A stretch of 64,000 bases of DNA from an uncultured Ruminiclostridium sp. (GTDB taxonomy: Bacteria > Bacillota > Clostridia > Oscillospirales > Ruminococcaceae): NCBI GenBank assembly GCA_947627695.1, contig CANQXF010000002.1, positions 124,001-188,000 on the forward strand. Direction: 5' to 3'. The stretch's first letter is position 1; every line of letters begins with the position of its first letter. Positions 24,465 through 34,435 of this stretch are shown in pieces. A program made the translations under genes and the position numbers. Below the pieces are notes generated by a model that saw only the letters and a list, made by a program, of their open reading frames with translations, was not told where the DNA came from and made no database searches.

Positions 24465-25502
24465 ATGAAAAAATTTTTATCCCTCATTCTTGCAGCAGCA
24501 TTGCTCATATCCTCCCTCTCCGCCTGCTCATCAGACGGCGAAAAGACACCCTCCGACAGCAGCACGCCTGAAACTTCCGTCACAACGGAAGAACCCGCCT
24601 ATGTGCCGAAATATCACCTTTCAAATCCCAACGCCGACGTAAACGCACAGAAGTTATACGATTACATCTGCGACAATTTTGGAACGTATATGCTTTCCTG
24701 CCAGCAGGAAAGCACCTGGATGTCCAGCCCCGACTATGAAATGGATATAATCGAAGAGGTAACGGGAAAGCTCCCCGCTATGAGAGGGCTTGACTTTATG
24801 AACGCCGATTTTGACGGAGTAGTGGAGCGTTCGATAGAGTGGCACAAAAAGGGCGGACTTGTGACTATCTGCTGGCACACGGGGATAAACGGACTGGGAT
24901 ACAACGAATCCCTTAACGACGAGCCTGATTTTGACAAGCTGCTTACTCCGGGAACAGAGGAATACGAGGCTATGACCGCCAACTGGGACAAAGCGGCAAA
25001 TGCTTTAGCCAAGCTGCGTGACGAGGGTATACCTGTATTGTGGCGCCCCTTCCACGAATTTGACGGCGGCTGGTTCTGGTGGGGCAAAAAGGGCGGCGAC
25101 AATTTCATCAAGCTCTGGCGTATGATGTACGACCGCTTTACCAACGATTTCGGACTGACAAACCTTATATGGGTATTAGGCTATTCGGGAGAAGTGAAGG
25201 ACGGCTGGTACCCCGGCGATGAATACTGCGACGTGATCGGCTCAGATACCTACGACAACTCCACCAACAAAAATGCGTGGAGCAAGCTGGAGGCGATGAA
25301 CACAGGCAAGCCCATGGCGTTCCACGAATGTGGGAACGTTCCCGACGTCAGAAGATTTGAATTAGACGGCGACCTTTGGTCATGGTTTATGATATGGCAC
25401 ACCGACTATGTGACAAATCAGAACAAGCGCACCCTTGCCGCCGTTTACCAAAGCGAAAAGGTGATAACGCTGGACGAGCTTCCCAAGGACTTGTTTGAGT
25501 GA
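24465..25502 (+). CDS. GH26 beta-mannanase-type lipoprotein
   Basis: A 345-residue lipoprotein: signal peptide with lipobox LSAC (Cys21), Ser/Thr-rich linker to about 48, then a single GH26 catalytic domain. The family signatures are clear: WRPFHEFDGGWFWWG with Glu198 as acid/base, and MAFHECG with Glu288 as nucleophile. It probably cleaves beta-1,4-mannan at the outer face of the membrane. AAAGGAGAA precedes the chosen ATG. It carries no dockerin or CBM, so it works as a membrane-tethered enzyme rather than a cellulosome component. It lies between two SBP-type sensor kinases, suggesting but not proving regulation by one of them. Confidence 0.93.
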   Translation: MKKFLSLILAAALLISSLSACSSDGEKTPSDSSTPETSVTTEEPAYVPKYHLSNPNADVNAQKLYDYICDNFGTYMLSCQQESTWMSSPDYEMDIIEEVTGKLPAMRGLDFMNADFDGVVERSIEWHKKGGLVTICWHTGINGLGYNESLNDEPDFDKLLTPGTEEYEAMTANWDKAANALAKLRDEGIPVLWRPFHEFDGGWFWWGKKGGDNFIKLWRMMYDRFTNDFGLTNLIWVLGYSGEVKDGWYPGDEYCDVIGSDTYDNSTNKNAWSKLEAMNTGKPMAFHECGNVPDVRRFELDGDLWSWFMIWHTDYVTNQNKRTLAAVYQSEKVITLDELPKDLFE

Positions 25503-25550
25503 CGGAATGACAGCTTTTGTCAGCGTCTTGCAGGGGAATTTTCAAACTGA

Positions 25551-25579
25551 TTGACAAACCGACCCGATAAGAGTATAAT
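25551..25579 (+). promoter_or_regulatory. promoter of second SBP hybrid kinase
   Basis: TTGACA, 17-nt spacer, TATAAT: full consensus, about 50 bp before the start codon. Confidence 0.85.
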
Positions 25580-25629
25580 AACATTTTGAAGTTACCGACT
25601 ATTTCCAATGAGAGGAAGCGATAGATAGT

Positions 25630-27714
25630 ATGAACAAGGCTATCCGTTATCTCGCCGCTTTTGTTTCAGCTATTATGTTCAGCCTTTCCCTGCCGCAGAT
25701 AAGCGCTGCGCAGGAGACAAAGAACGTGGATCTTACTTCCGAGGAGGAAGCGTATATATCATCGCATTCCACCTTGAAGGTGGGATACGTTCAGGACCGC
25801 ATACCTGTTTCCTTTTCCAATAAGGACAACAAGTTTGACGGCATATCTTTGCATATCCTTGACAGAATAAGCGAGCTTTCGGGACTGAAATTTGAATACG
25901 TCCCCCTCCCCGCAGGGGACGTTACATACGACTATCTTTTAAACGGCGGATTTGACCTTGTCACCAGCGTTGAATACAACGAGGAGAACAAAAAAGCCAA
26001 CGGCATACTTATAAGCGAACCGTACCTTTCAAGCCGCAAGGTGGTAGTTGCAAAGGACAACCTTGATTTCAGATACGACGGACACTGGAAAGTCGCCGTT
26101 TCCACAGGCTCTCAGACGCTAAAAAAGGTGCTTGCCGCCTCCTTCCCAAACTTTGAGCTTATGGACTGCGAAACCATAACCGACTGCTTTGACGCCGTGA
26201 ACAACGGCACCGCCGACCTTGTGATACAAAACCAGTTCGTGGTGGAATACTGGCTCTCCAAGCCCGCATACGAAAATTTAAAGGTAATTCCCGTAGTGGG
26301 ACTTGACGATCAGCTTTGCTTTTCCGCTGTCGTTCCTTTCGGGGAGGGAAGCGAGGAGGCTCAGGCAGAGGGCAAGGTTCTCATAAGCATACTGGACAAA
26401 ACGATAGAGTGTATGTCCGAGGACGAGGTGACCAACTTCATCATACAAGGCACCATGGAAAATCAGTACAAGTACACCTTTTCCGATTTTGTGAGCCGCT
26501 ACCGCTATTCTTTTCTTATGGTAATCGTTGCTCTCATCATAATCACCCTGCTTGCGATCCTGCTTTTCCGCCTGCGCATACGTTTTATCCGCAGCAAGGC
26601 AGAGGCAAAGGCAAAGGGAATGTTCCTTTCCAGTATGAGCCACGAGATACGAACGCCGCTGAACGGTCTTATCGGTCTTAACTATCTTATGTCACACAAC
26701 CTGGACAATAAGGAGAAGATGAAGGAATATCTGAACCAGTCCTCCGTCACCGCAAAATATCTCCTTTCTCTTGTGAACGACGTTCTCGATTCCTCCAAGC
26801 TGGAGGAAAACAAGCTGGAGCTTGTGAGCCGACCTGTTGATCTTGCGCTTGTTATCGAAACGGTAAGCTCTATCCAGCGCAATGCAATAAATGACAAAAA
26901 GCTGAAATACACCGTTCATTCCGATATGAAATACCCTTACGTCACAGGCGACGACGTGCGCATACAGCAGGTGATACTTAACGTTCTCGACAACGCCTGC
27001 AAATTCACCTCCGAGGGCGGAAAGATAGATCTTTACCTTGAACAGGAAAAGAGAGAGGACGGAAAGATACTGACCTCAGTCACCATAACCGACACAGGAA
27101 AGGGAATGAGCGAGGAATTTCAAAAGCAGATATTCGACCTTTTCTCTCAGGAGCTTGAAACAGTATCAAAGGGCAACAGAGGAACAGGACTGGGTCTTTC
27201 CATAAGCCGCCGACTGGCTCTGCTTATGGGCGGCGACCTTACCTGCGAAAGCAAAAAGGGCAAGGGCAGCACCTTTACCTTCACCTTTGCCGCCGACCCT
27301 GCCGAAAAGCCTGTTCCTTCCGAGGAAAAAACTCCCTCTCCCCACAGCAGAAGCTCCCGCATTTTAGTAGCGGAGGACAACGAGCTTAACGGCGAGATAA
27401 TGATAGAGCTTCTTCAAGGCGAAGGACTTGAAGCGAACCTTGCAGAAAACGGAAAGGCCGCCTTACAGATGTTCAAAAATTCTCCCGCAGGAACATATGA
27501 CGTTATCCTTATGGACCTTCTTATGCCCGAAATGGACGGCTTTGAGACCGCCAAAGCAATACGCTCTCTCGACCGAGAGGACGCAAAGACGGTGCGCATT
27601 TTCGCCTGCACCGCAAATTCCTTTGCCGAGGACAGGGAAAAAGCCCTCGAAAGCGGTATGGACGATTTTATCGCAAAGCCCATAAACGTTGAAGAACTGC
27701 TGAGAAAAATATAA
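25630..27714 (+). CDS. SBP-type hybrid sensor histidine kinase
   Basis: A 694-residue membrane kinase: signal peptide (1-27), one SBP family-3 sensor domain (about 40-275), one membrane segment (about 293-315), HisKA with His338 (SSMSHEIRTP), HATPase (about 435-555; DTGKGM, GTGLG) and one C-terminal receiver with Asp629 (VILMDLLMP). It resembles the minus-strand kinase at 20841 but has a single sensor domain and a single receiver. It has its own consensus promoter and a downstream terminator, so it is probably monocistronic although it faces the c-di-GMP operon. The ligand is likely an amino acid or similar small solute. Confidence 0.92.
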   Translation: MNKAIRYLAAFVSAIMFSLSLPQISAAQETKNVDLTSEEEAYISSHSTLKVGYVQDRIPVSFSNKDNKFDGISLHILDRISELSGLKFEYVPLPAGDVTYDYLLNGGFDLVTSVEYNEENKKANGILISEPYLSSRKVVVAKDNLDFRYDGHWKVAVSTGSQTLKKVLAASFPNFELMDCETITDCFDAVNNGTADLVIQNQFVVEYWLSKPAYENLKVIPVVGLDDQLCFSAVVPFGEGSEEAQAEGKVLISILDKTIECMSEDEVTNFIIQGTMENQYKYTFSDFVSRYRYSFLMVIVALIIITLLAILLFRLRIRFIRSKAEAKAKGMFLSSMSHEIRTPLNGLIGLNYLMSHNLDNKEKMKEYLNQSSVTAKYLLSLVNDVLDSSKLEENKLELVSRPVDLALVIETVSSIQRNAINDKKLKYTVHSDMKYPYVTGDDVRIQQVILNVLDNACKFTSEGGKIDLYLEQEKREDGKILTSVTITDTGKGMSEEFQKQIFDLFSQELETVSKGNRGTGLGLSISRRLALLMGGDLTCESKKGKGSTFTFTFAADPAEKPVPSEEKTPSPHSRSSRILVAEDNELNGEIMIELLQGEGLEANLAENGKAALQMFKNSPAGTYDVILMDLLMPEMDGFETAKAIRSLDREDAKTVRIFACTANSFAEDREKALESGMDDFIAKPINVEELLRKI

Positions 27715-27717
27715 TAA

Positions 27718-27750
27718 GCATGCTCCCGCCCACAGGCGGGAGTATTTTTC
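27718..27750 (+). terminator. terminator after SBP hybrid kinase
   Basis: Stem CTCCCGCC / GGCGGGAG followed by TATTTTTC. Confidence 0.85.
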
Positions 27751-27814
27751 TTTTCAGCGGTAAATATCTCACAAGAAAAGCCGCCTTCGTCGATAATTTT
27801 TCTTAAAAAATCAA

Positions 27815-27843
27815 TTGACATAATCTGCTTTTAGATATATAAT
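27815..27843 (+). promoter_or_regulatory. promoter of the HD-GYP/kinase/GGDEF operon
   Basis: TTGACA, 17-nt spacer, TATAAT: full consensus. The leader to 27940 is about 90 nt. No other strong promoter was seen before 36654. Confidence 0.85.
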
Positions 27844-27939
27844 ACATAAGATATAGAGCAATTTAAAACGCTGAAACAATGTTTCTGACAAAAACGTTTA
27901 CATCGCCTTAATTCACGGGAAAGGGGGAAGCTGCGCATT

Positions 27940-28980
27940 ATGGAAACCGAGCTTAACGATTACTGGATACTGGTAATAGACGACGACGCCGCAAATCTTA
28001 CGATGGCGAACACCATACTAAGCTCCGAAGGTATGAGAGTGAGCTGTGTAAAATCAGGGGAAGCCGCCCTTAAATTTCTGCGCAGCAACAAGCCCGACCT
28101 GATACTGCTTGACGTGCATATGCCGGGAATGGACGGCTTTGCCACCATAGCCGCACTGAAAGAAAACAAAGCCACCGCAGGCATTCCCGTTATCTTCCTC
28201 ACCGCCGACGACGACAGCGACACCGAAACAAGGGGACTTCAAGCGGGAGCAATGGACTTCATCACCAAGCCCTTTATGGCGGACATTCTCCTGCTGAGGA
28301 TAAATCATATAGTTGAGCTAACCCGCTTGCAGGCGGACCTTGCCCACGAGGTAGAGGTAAAGACCAGGGAAGTAACTCACCAGCATAAAAAGCTGGAAAA
28401 GCTGTCAATGCAGATAGTTATGGCATTGTCAGGCGCAATAGACGCCAAGGACACCTATACCAACGGTCACTCCGCCAGAGTTGCGGATTATTCCCGCAGG
28501 ATAGCTGAAATGGCAGGCTTTTCCAAGGAAATGCAGGACGACATCTATATGATAGGACTGCTCCACGACGTTGGAAAGATAGGTATCCCCGACGCTATCA
28601 TAAACAAGCCCTCACGCCTTACCGACGAGGAATTTGCGATAATCAAGACTCACCCCGTTCTGGGTGAAAAGATACTTGAAAAGATAGAGGAATTTCCCAA
28701 ACTGATCACAGGAGCAAAGTATCACCACGAGCGTTATGACGGCAGGGGCTATCCCGACGGCCTGTCAGGGGAGGATATTCCCGTTGAAGCGAGGATAATC
28801 GCAGTAGCCGACGCCTACGACGCTATGAGCTCAAAAAGAGCGTACAGAGGGGTTATCCCCCAGGCTCAAGTGAGAGCCGAGGTGGAAAAGGGAAAAGGCA
28901 CTCAGTTCGACCCCGTATTTGCCGACATTATGCTGTCCATGATAGACGAGGACAAAGATTATGAAATGTGCGAGAAGTAG
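27940..28980 (+). CDS. REC-HD-GYP response regulator (c-di-GMP phosphodiesterase, RpfG type)
   Basis: A 346-residue cytosolic regulator. The N-terminal receiver has phosphoacceptor Asp58 (LILLDVHMP) and a coiled-coil-like linker follows (about 125-155). The HD-GYP domain has LLHDVGKIGIP (His209-Asp210) and HHERYDGRGYPDG, the metal-binding and signature motifs of c-di-GMP phosphodiesterases. It would lower c-di-GMP on command from one of the hybrid kinases encoded next door. It is the first gene of an apparent five-gene operon that ends with a REC-GGDEF protein, so opposite c-di-GMP activities are encoded in one transcript. Confidence 0.93.
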   Translation: METELNDYWILVIDDDAANLTMANTILSSEGMRVSCVKSGEAALKFLRSNKPDLILLDVHMPGMDGFATIAALKENKATAGIPVIFLTADDDSDTETRGLQAGAMDFITKPFMADILLLRINHIVELTRLQADLAHEVEVKTREVTHQHKKLEKLSMQIVMALSGAIDAKDTYTNGHSARVADYSRRIAEMAGFSKEMQDDIYMIGLLHDVGKIGIPDAIINKPSRLTDEEFAIIKTHPVLGEKILEKIEEFPKLITGAKYHHERYDGRGYPDGLSGEDIPVEARIIAVADAYDAMSSKRAYRGVIPQAQVRAEVEKGKGTQFDPVFADIMLSMIDEDKDYEMCEK

Positions 28981-28991
28981 GCGGTGATCTT

Positions 28992-31739
28992 ATGAGCAAT
29001 AAAGATAAAAATCAAACTTCATACCTTACCGTGCTGATCTGCTATACCTTTCTGGCAATTGCGCTGGGCGCTGAGATAATCCTTAACGGCACCTCGATGA
29101 TGATGCTTGTCCAGCTTGCGGCGAAGCTTGTCATCTGCTGGACTATACATTTTATCAAAAAAATTCCGTACAGCGTGGAAAAGTGGATATCCTACGCTTT
29201 GCTGCTGCACGGCTTTCTGATATACGGTGTGAGCCCCGCACATATCCTGAACCTTGCGCCTCTGGCAGTGGGACTTACCGCCCTTTATTACGCGGTGGAA
29301 ATGTACGGGCTCATCATTATAAACACCATAGTTTACTTCGTTACTGTCATCGGAAATCTTCTGCTCCATCAGAATAGTTTTGACTTCACCCCCTCGTTTA
29401 TAACGAGCTTAGTCGCAGGGGGAATTTTCGTCTGCCTCTCCGCCTACGTTGCAAAGCTGCTGCGTGAAAGACGTGCGGGCAAAACAAAAGAGATGACCGA
29501 AAAGATAGAAAAGCTGGAGGAGGAGAACCGCAGGACCGAGGACTTCCTCACCAACGTTTCCCACGAGCTTCGCACGCCTATAAACGCAGTAACAGGTCTT
29601 ACCGCCGTAATGCTGAAAAACGAGGAGGACGCCGACAAGCGTGAAAATCTCCTTTCCGTGCAGAAAGCTGGCTACCGCCTTTTCGGGCAGATAGAGGATA
29701 TCCTTGACTACACGGAGATAGACACGGAAAAAGTGACCGTCAGCGAGGACACGTATATGCTTTCCTCCCTGATAAACGACGTTATTTCCGAACAGAATAT
29801 GACCGAGGGCAAGGAAAATCTTGAGCTTATCTTTGACATTGAGGCCAAGATACCCGCCATGCTCATTGGGGACAGCAAAAAGATAAAGAAGATAATAAAG
29901 CACCTTGTTGACAACGCCGTAAAATTCACCGAAGAGGGCGGCGTTTACGTCAGGATATACGCTTTGAAGAAATCCTACGGCGTGAACCTTTGCATACAGG
30001 TAAAGGACACGGGTATAGGAATGGACGCCGAGAGCCTTTCCAAAGTGACCGAAAGATTTTACCAGTCCAGCGGCGGGCGTGACCGCAGGTCTGGCGGGCT
30101 GGGTCTGGGACTTCCCATAGTTTACGGAATGGCTACCGCCATGAACGGCTTTGTCCATGTGGAAAGCAAGGCGGGAAGCGGCACCGAGGTCACCGTCAGC
30201 ATACCTCAGAAGGTAGCGGACGAATCCGCGGGAATGAAGGTGGAAAACCCGTCCAAGCTGTGCCTTGCCTGCTACCTTATGCCTGAGAAATACAAGGTCC
30301 CCGAGGTCCGTAAATTCTACGACAGAATGATAACCAACATCGCCAGAGGGCTTGACGTTTCGGTTCACAGGGTATTTACCCGCGACGAGCTGGAAAAGCT
30401 GGTATCTATGTACCGCCTGACCCACCTTTTCCTTGCGGACGAGGAGTACGAGGCGGACAGCAGCTATATCGAACATCTTGACAGCAATATACAGGTAGTC
30501 CTTATCGCAGATGAAAACTACCGCCCCAAGGAAAACAGCAGAGTAAAGATACTTCATAAGCCCTTCTACTGTTTCCCAGTTGTGAACATACTCAACAGCG
30601 ACACTGCCGAAGAGCTTGCTATCCAGGGCAGAAGAATGATATGCCCCGACGTTAAGGTGCTTGTAGTTGACGACGAGCCTATGAACCGAATGGTAGCCGA
30701 GGGAATGTTAAAGGATTACCAGATAACCGTCCGCACCGCGGGCAGCGGTATGGAGGCTATCTCTATCTGCGAGAATGAAGAATTTGACGTGCTTTTCTTA
30801 GACCACATGATGCCCGAAATGGACGGCGTGGAAACGCTGAAACAGCTCCGCAGGCTGAAAACAGGCTCCGCCGATATGTTCACTGCGATAGCATTTACCG
30901 CAAATGCTGTCAGCGGCGCCAGAGAAATGTTCCTGCGCGAGGGCTTTGACGAGTTTTTGTCCAAGCCTGTTGAGGCGCCTGAGCTTGAACGTGTTCTGAG
31001 AAAGGTACTTCCCAAAGCCCGCATAAAGTTCATTGAGGAACGTGAAACGGTGAGGGAAAATCAGTCCTTCTCCACGCAAAAGCAGTCCTCTCAGGAAAAC
31101 CGCCCCGACGAGATAGCCGCCCTTGAAGCCGCAGGGATAAACACCGCAGCCGCTTTAGGCTATTGCAGGAACGACAGAGAATTTTACATTCAGCTTTTGC
31201 GCAAATTCGTTTCCGACGCCGATTACAAGGCAGGAGAGATAAACAAATATTTCGGCAAGGGCGATTACGAAAATTACCGCATACAAGTCCACGCCCTGAA
31301 AAGCTCCGCCAAAATGATGGGAGCAGACGAGCTTTCCAATTCCGCCAAGGATATGGAGACCGCCGCCAAGGACAAGGACATAGATTACATACTTGCAAAC
31401 CACAACGCTTTAATGGAAATGTACGCTGACGCAGTTAAGGTGATAGGCGAAGCCACAGGCGACGCGCAAAGCGAGGAGGACGATACTGCCGCCGAGGGAA
31501 CGGAGATAACGCAGGAGGAACTGCTCTCCTACCTTGACGAGCTTCACTCCTGCTTTGACACCTACGAGGCGGATAAGGCGCAGAATTTAATAGAGGAACT
31601 GAGCAAGACCGTTTACAGCGGAAAGTCCGTCAAAGCCCTCCTGCGCGCCGTCAAGCAGGACGTGGAGGACTTTGAGTACGAAGCGGCGGCTGAAAAGGCG
31701 ACCGCACTTGCAGACAAGGTGAAAGGCGGTGAGGTGTGA
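28992..31739 (+). CDS. hybrid histidine kinase with pseudo-receiver, receiver and HPt domain
   Basis: A 915-residue protein. About five hydrophobic segments (12-155) lack an evident extracytoplasmic domain; then coiled coil, HisKA with His191 (TNVSHELRTP), HATPase (about 295-410), a degenerate receiver-like region (about 415-540) without a clear phosphoacceptor, a true receiver (LFLDHMMP) and an HPt domain containing VHALKSSAKMMGA. It holds the only HPt domain seen in the window and could serve as a hub for neighbouring kinases that lack one. ATG 28992 is preferred over the in-frame ATG at 28968 because of its ribosome-binding site (GGCGGTGAT). It is 11 bp behind the HD-GYP gene and overlaps the next gene. 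Confidence 0.9.
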   Translation: MSNKDKNQTSYLTVLICYTFLAIALGAEIILNGTSMMMLVQLAAKLVICWTIHFIKKIPYSVEKWISYALLLHGFLIYGVSPAHILNLAPLAVGLTALYYAVEMYGLIIINTIVYFVTVIGNLLLHQNSFDFTPSFITSLVAGGIFVCLSAYVAKLLRERRAGKTKEMTEKIEKLEEENRRTEDFLTNVSHELRTPINAVTGLTAVMLKNEEDADKRENLLSVQKAGYRLFGQIEDILDYTEIDTEKVTVSEDTYMLSSLINDVISEQNMTEGKENLELIFDIEAKIPAMLIGDSKKIKKIIKHLVDNAVKFTEEGGVYVRIYALKKSYGVNLCIQVKDTGIGMDAESLSKVTERFYQSSGGRDRRSGGLGLGLPIVYGMATAMNGFVHVESKAGSGTEVTVSIPQKVADESAGMKVENPSKLCLACYLMPEKYKVPEVRKFYDRMITNIARGLDVSVHRVFTRDELEKLVSMYRLTHLFLADEEYEADSSYIEHLDSNIQVVLIADENYRPKENSRVKILHKPFYCFPVVNILNSDTAEELAIQGRRMICPDVKVLVVDDEPMNRMVAEGMLKDYQITVRTAGSGMEAISICENEEFDVLFLDHMMPEMDGVETLKQLRRLKTGSADMFTAIAFTANAVSGAREMFLREGFDEFLSKPVEAPELERVLRKVLPKARIKFIEERETVRENQSFSTQKQSSQENRPDEIAALEAAGINTAAALGYCRNDREFYIQLLRKFVSDADYKAGEINKYFGKGDYENYRIQVHALKSSAKMMGADELSNSAKDMETAAKDKDIDYILANHNALMEMYADAVKVIGEATGDAQSEEDDTAAEGTEITQEELLSYLDELHSCFDTYEADKAQNLIEELSKTVYSGKSVKALLRAVKQDVEDFEYEAAAEKATALADKVKGGEV

Positions 31740-34408
31740 TGAAACTGAAAAAAATGTTTCAAAGCCTGCTGGGCGATTACAATTATTCCCTCCAGGAGCG
31801 CCTGTTCCGTCTGATTACAATAATCGGTCTGGTGGGACTTGCGCTGGGCATAGCGGTAGGCTGCTGCTCAGGGGAAAGCCTTACCAACCTTACCGCAATG
31901 ATAGTCGCTTTCGTCCTGCTGGGAATACTGGTGTTCTTCACTATCCGCACGCATAAAATACAGCTTGGCGCAATAATCGTTTCTGCGATCGCGCTTTACA
32001 TCGTTTTGCCCTTTAACTTCATCACAGCGGGCGGAATATACGGCGGCGGACCTACCTGGTTCATTCTGGGATTTGTGCTTGCAACTATCGTTGTAGAGGG
32101 CAAGGCGAGGTATATTCTGCTTGCAGGCGGATATATCATATTTCTGGTATGCTATTACGTCGCATACTTCTACCCTGAGCTTATAGTCCAGCACACTCTT
32201 GAAATGGCATATATCGACTCTCTCGCCACCCTTACGGTGGTATCAATAGTGACCTGCGGAATGTTGCTGTTCCAGAACGCTATCTACCGCAAACAGAACG
32301 AAAAGACCGAACAGCAGAAGAAACAGATAGAGGAATTAAATCAGGCTCAGAACCGCTTTTTCTCCAGTATGAGCCACGAGATACGCACTCCTATAAACAC
32401 AATAATCGGTCTTAACGAGATGATACTCCGCGAGGACGTTTCCGACGAGGTTGCGGAGGACGCGCAGAATATCCAGAGCGCAGGCAAAATGCTCCTCTCC
32501 CTTATCAACGACATTCTTGATATGTCAAAGATAGAGTCGGGGAAAATGGACATCGTGCCTGTAACCTACGACGTCGGCGCAATGCTTTCCGACATTGTGA
32601 ATATGATATGGGTGAGAGCCAAGGAAAAGGGGCTGGAATTTCACATCAACGTGGAGGACAGCATACCCGCCCGCCTTTGCGGGGACGAGGTGCGCATAAA
32701 GCAGATACTGATAAACCTGCTTAACAATGCGGTGAAATACACCTCCGAGGGCTCCGTCACCCTGTCAATTCAACAGCGCCAAGTGCAGGACGACACCGTT
32801 TACATAGCATATTCCGTGGCTGACACGGGAATGGGCATAAAAAAGGAAAACATTCCTCATCTTTTCAGCGCTTTCCGCCGTGTTGACGAGGAAAAGAACC
32901 GCTATATAGAGGGAACAGGTCTTGGTCTTTCCATAGTAAGACAGCTTGTCACCCTTATGGGCGGGGATATTGAAGTGAACAGCGTATATACCAAAGGCTC
33001 CACCTTCGTCGTTACAATTCCTCAGAAGATCGAGGGCGAGGGCAGACTGGGCGAGCTTGATCTGGAAAAACGCCACACAATGGGCGTCAGAGAGCATTAC
33101 AGAGCATTGTTTGAGGCGCCGAAGGCAAACGTCCTCATAGTTGACGACAATGATACCAACCTTATGGTCGCGGCAAAACTGCTCCACGATACAAAGGTTG
33201 CGGTGGACACCGCCTCAAGCGGCGCGCAGTGCCTTTCCAGAACTGAGAACAGGCGCTACGACGTTATATTTATGGATCACCTTATGCCCGTTATGGACGG
33301 GATAGAGTGCCTGCACCTTATCCGCACCCAGACAGGCGGACTGAACCAGGAAACTCCCGTAGTCGTTCTCACCGCCAACGCAGGAAGCGACAATCAGGAG
33401 CTGTACAGGCGTGAGGGCTTTGACGGCTATCTGCAAAAGCCCGTCAGCGGCATACAGCTTGAAACGGAGCTTTTAAAGCACCTGCCGAGAGAGATAGTGC
33501 AGATGAACAGCACCGAGCTGTTCAGCGATACGGTAGTAGGACCTGTTTTGGGTCACAAGAAAAAACAGCTCATTATGATAACCACCGACAGCGTCAGCGA
33601 CCTGCCCGCCGACCTTGCAGAAAAGTACAACATAGCCGTTCTTCCATATCACGTAATGACCGAGGGCGGCGATTTTAGAGACGGCGAGGAGATAGAAACG
33701 GACGGTATCCTGTCCTATCTTTCGGGAAAGGACAAAAAGGTACATTCCGAAGAACCCAAGGTATCTGATTACGAGGCGTTCTTTGCGGAACAGCTCACCA
33801 AGGCTCAGCATATAATCCACATAGCTATGGCGAAAAACGCCAGCAAGGGCTACGAAAAGGCGCTTGAGGCGTCAGGAGCCTTTGACAACGTAACGGTAGT
33901 TGATTCTGGACATCTTTCCAGCGGAATGGGTATGGTCGCACTTTACGCCGCCGAATACGCCGCAGGCGGAATGGAGGTGGACGCAGTCCTCTCCGAGATA
34001 GAGCGTATCAAAGCAAAGGTAAACACCAGCTTTATCGTTGGCAGCACCGAGTATCTTGCCCGTTCGGGAAGAATTTCCTCAAAGATAAACGCCGTATGCG
34101 AAGCCTTTATGCTCCACCCTGTCATAATGCTGAAAAAGAGCAGTATGACAGTGGGCGCAATAAGAATGGGAACGCGGGAGACTATCTGGAAGAAATATAT
34201 ACGCTCCACCCTGCGTTCTCCTTCAAGAATAGATAACCGTCTGCTGTTCATCACCTACGCGGGACTTCGCCCCGAAGAACTTGATGAGATTGCGGCAAAG
34301 GTTAGAGAAAAGATAAGCTTTGACGAGGTAATATATCAGAAAGCCTCGCCTGCAATTTCCATAAACTGCGGACCTGAAAGCTACGGCTTGCTGTTTATGG
34401 AGAAATGA
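31739..34408 (+). CDS. hybrid histidine kinase fused to a C-terminal DegV domain
   Basis: An 889-residue fusion. Hydrophobic segments (about 22-180), HisKA with His213 (SSMSHEIRTP), HATPase (about 310-430), receiver with Asp513 (FMDHLMP), then a complete DegV domain (about 608-889) recognised by TTDSVSDLP, VLPYHV, SSGMGM and STEYLARSGRIS. DegV/FakB proteins bind a single fatty acid and are normally stand-alone. Here the domain follows the receiver with no stop codon and a smooth frame, suggesting a kinase informed by acyl-chain status, or a fatty-acid carrier regulated by phosphorylation. The ATG overlaps the upstream TGA by one base; an in-frame GTG one codon earlier is possible. No FakA-type kinase gene is nearby. 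Confidence 0.92.
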   Translation: MKLKKMFQSLLGDYNYSLQERLFRLITIIGLVGLALGIAVGCCSGESLTNLTAMIVAFVLLGILVFFTIRTHKIQLGAIIVSAIALYIVLPFNFITAGGIYGGGPTWFILGFVLATIVVEGKARYILLAGGYIIFLVCYYVAYFYPELIVQHTLEMAYIDSLATLTVVSIVTCGMLLFQNAIYRKQNEKTEQQKKQIEELNQAQNRFFSSMSHEIRTPINTIIGLNEMILREDVSDEVAEDAQNIQSAGKMLLSLINDILDMSKIESGKMDIVPVTYDVGAMLSDIVNMIWVRAKEKGLEFHINVEDSIPARLCGDEVRIKQILINLLNNAVKYTSEGSVTLSIQQRQVQDDTVYIAYSVADTGMGIKKENIPHLFSAFRRVDEEKNRYIEGTGLGLSIVRQLVTLMGGDIEVNSVYTKGSTFVVTIPQKIEGEGRLGELDLEKRHTMGVREHYRALFEAPKANVLIVDDNDTNLMVAAKLLHDTKVAVDTASSGAQCLSRTENRRYDVIFMDHLMPVMDGIECLHLIRTQTGGLNQETPVVVLTANAGSDNQELYRREGFDGYLQKPVSGIQLETELLKHLPREIVQMNSTELFSDTVVGPVLGHKKKQLIMITTDSVSDLPADLAEKYNIAVLPYHVMTEGGDFRDGEEIETDGILSYLSGKDKKVHSEEPKVSDYEAFFAEQLTKAQHIIHIAMAKNASKGYEKALEASGAFDNVTVVDSGHLSSGMGMVALYAAEYAAGGMEVDAVLSEIERIKAKVNTSFIVGSTEYLARSGRISSKINAVCEAFMLHPVIMLKKSSMTVGAIRMGTRETIWKKYIRSTLRSPSRIDNRLLFITYAGLRPEELDEIAAKVREKISFDEVIYQKASPAISINCGPESYGLLFMEK

Positions 34409-34435
34409 TAAACAGAACAAACGGAGACAAATGAA

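Noticed and set aside
29409-30557. 382-codon minus-strand frame antisense to the HPt-bearing kinase
   Set aside because: The plus-strand gene has intact kinase motifs throughout; the antisense frame is a by-product of codon bias.
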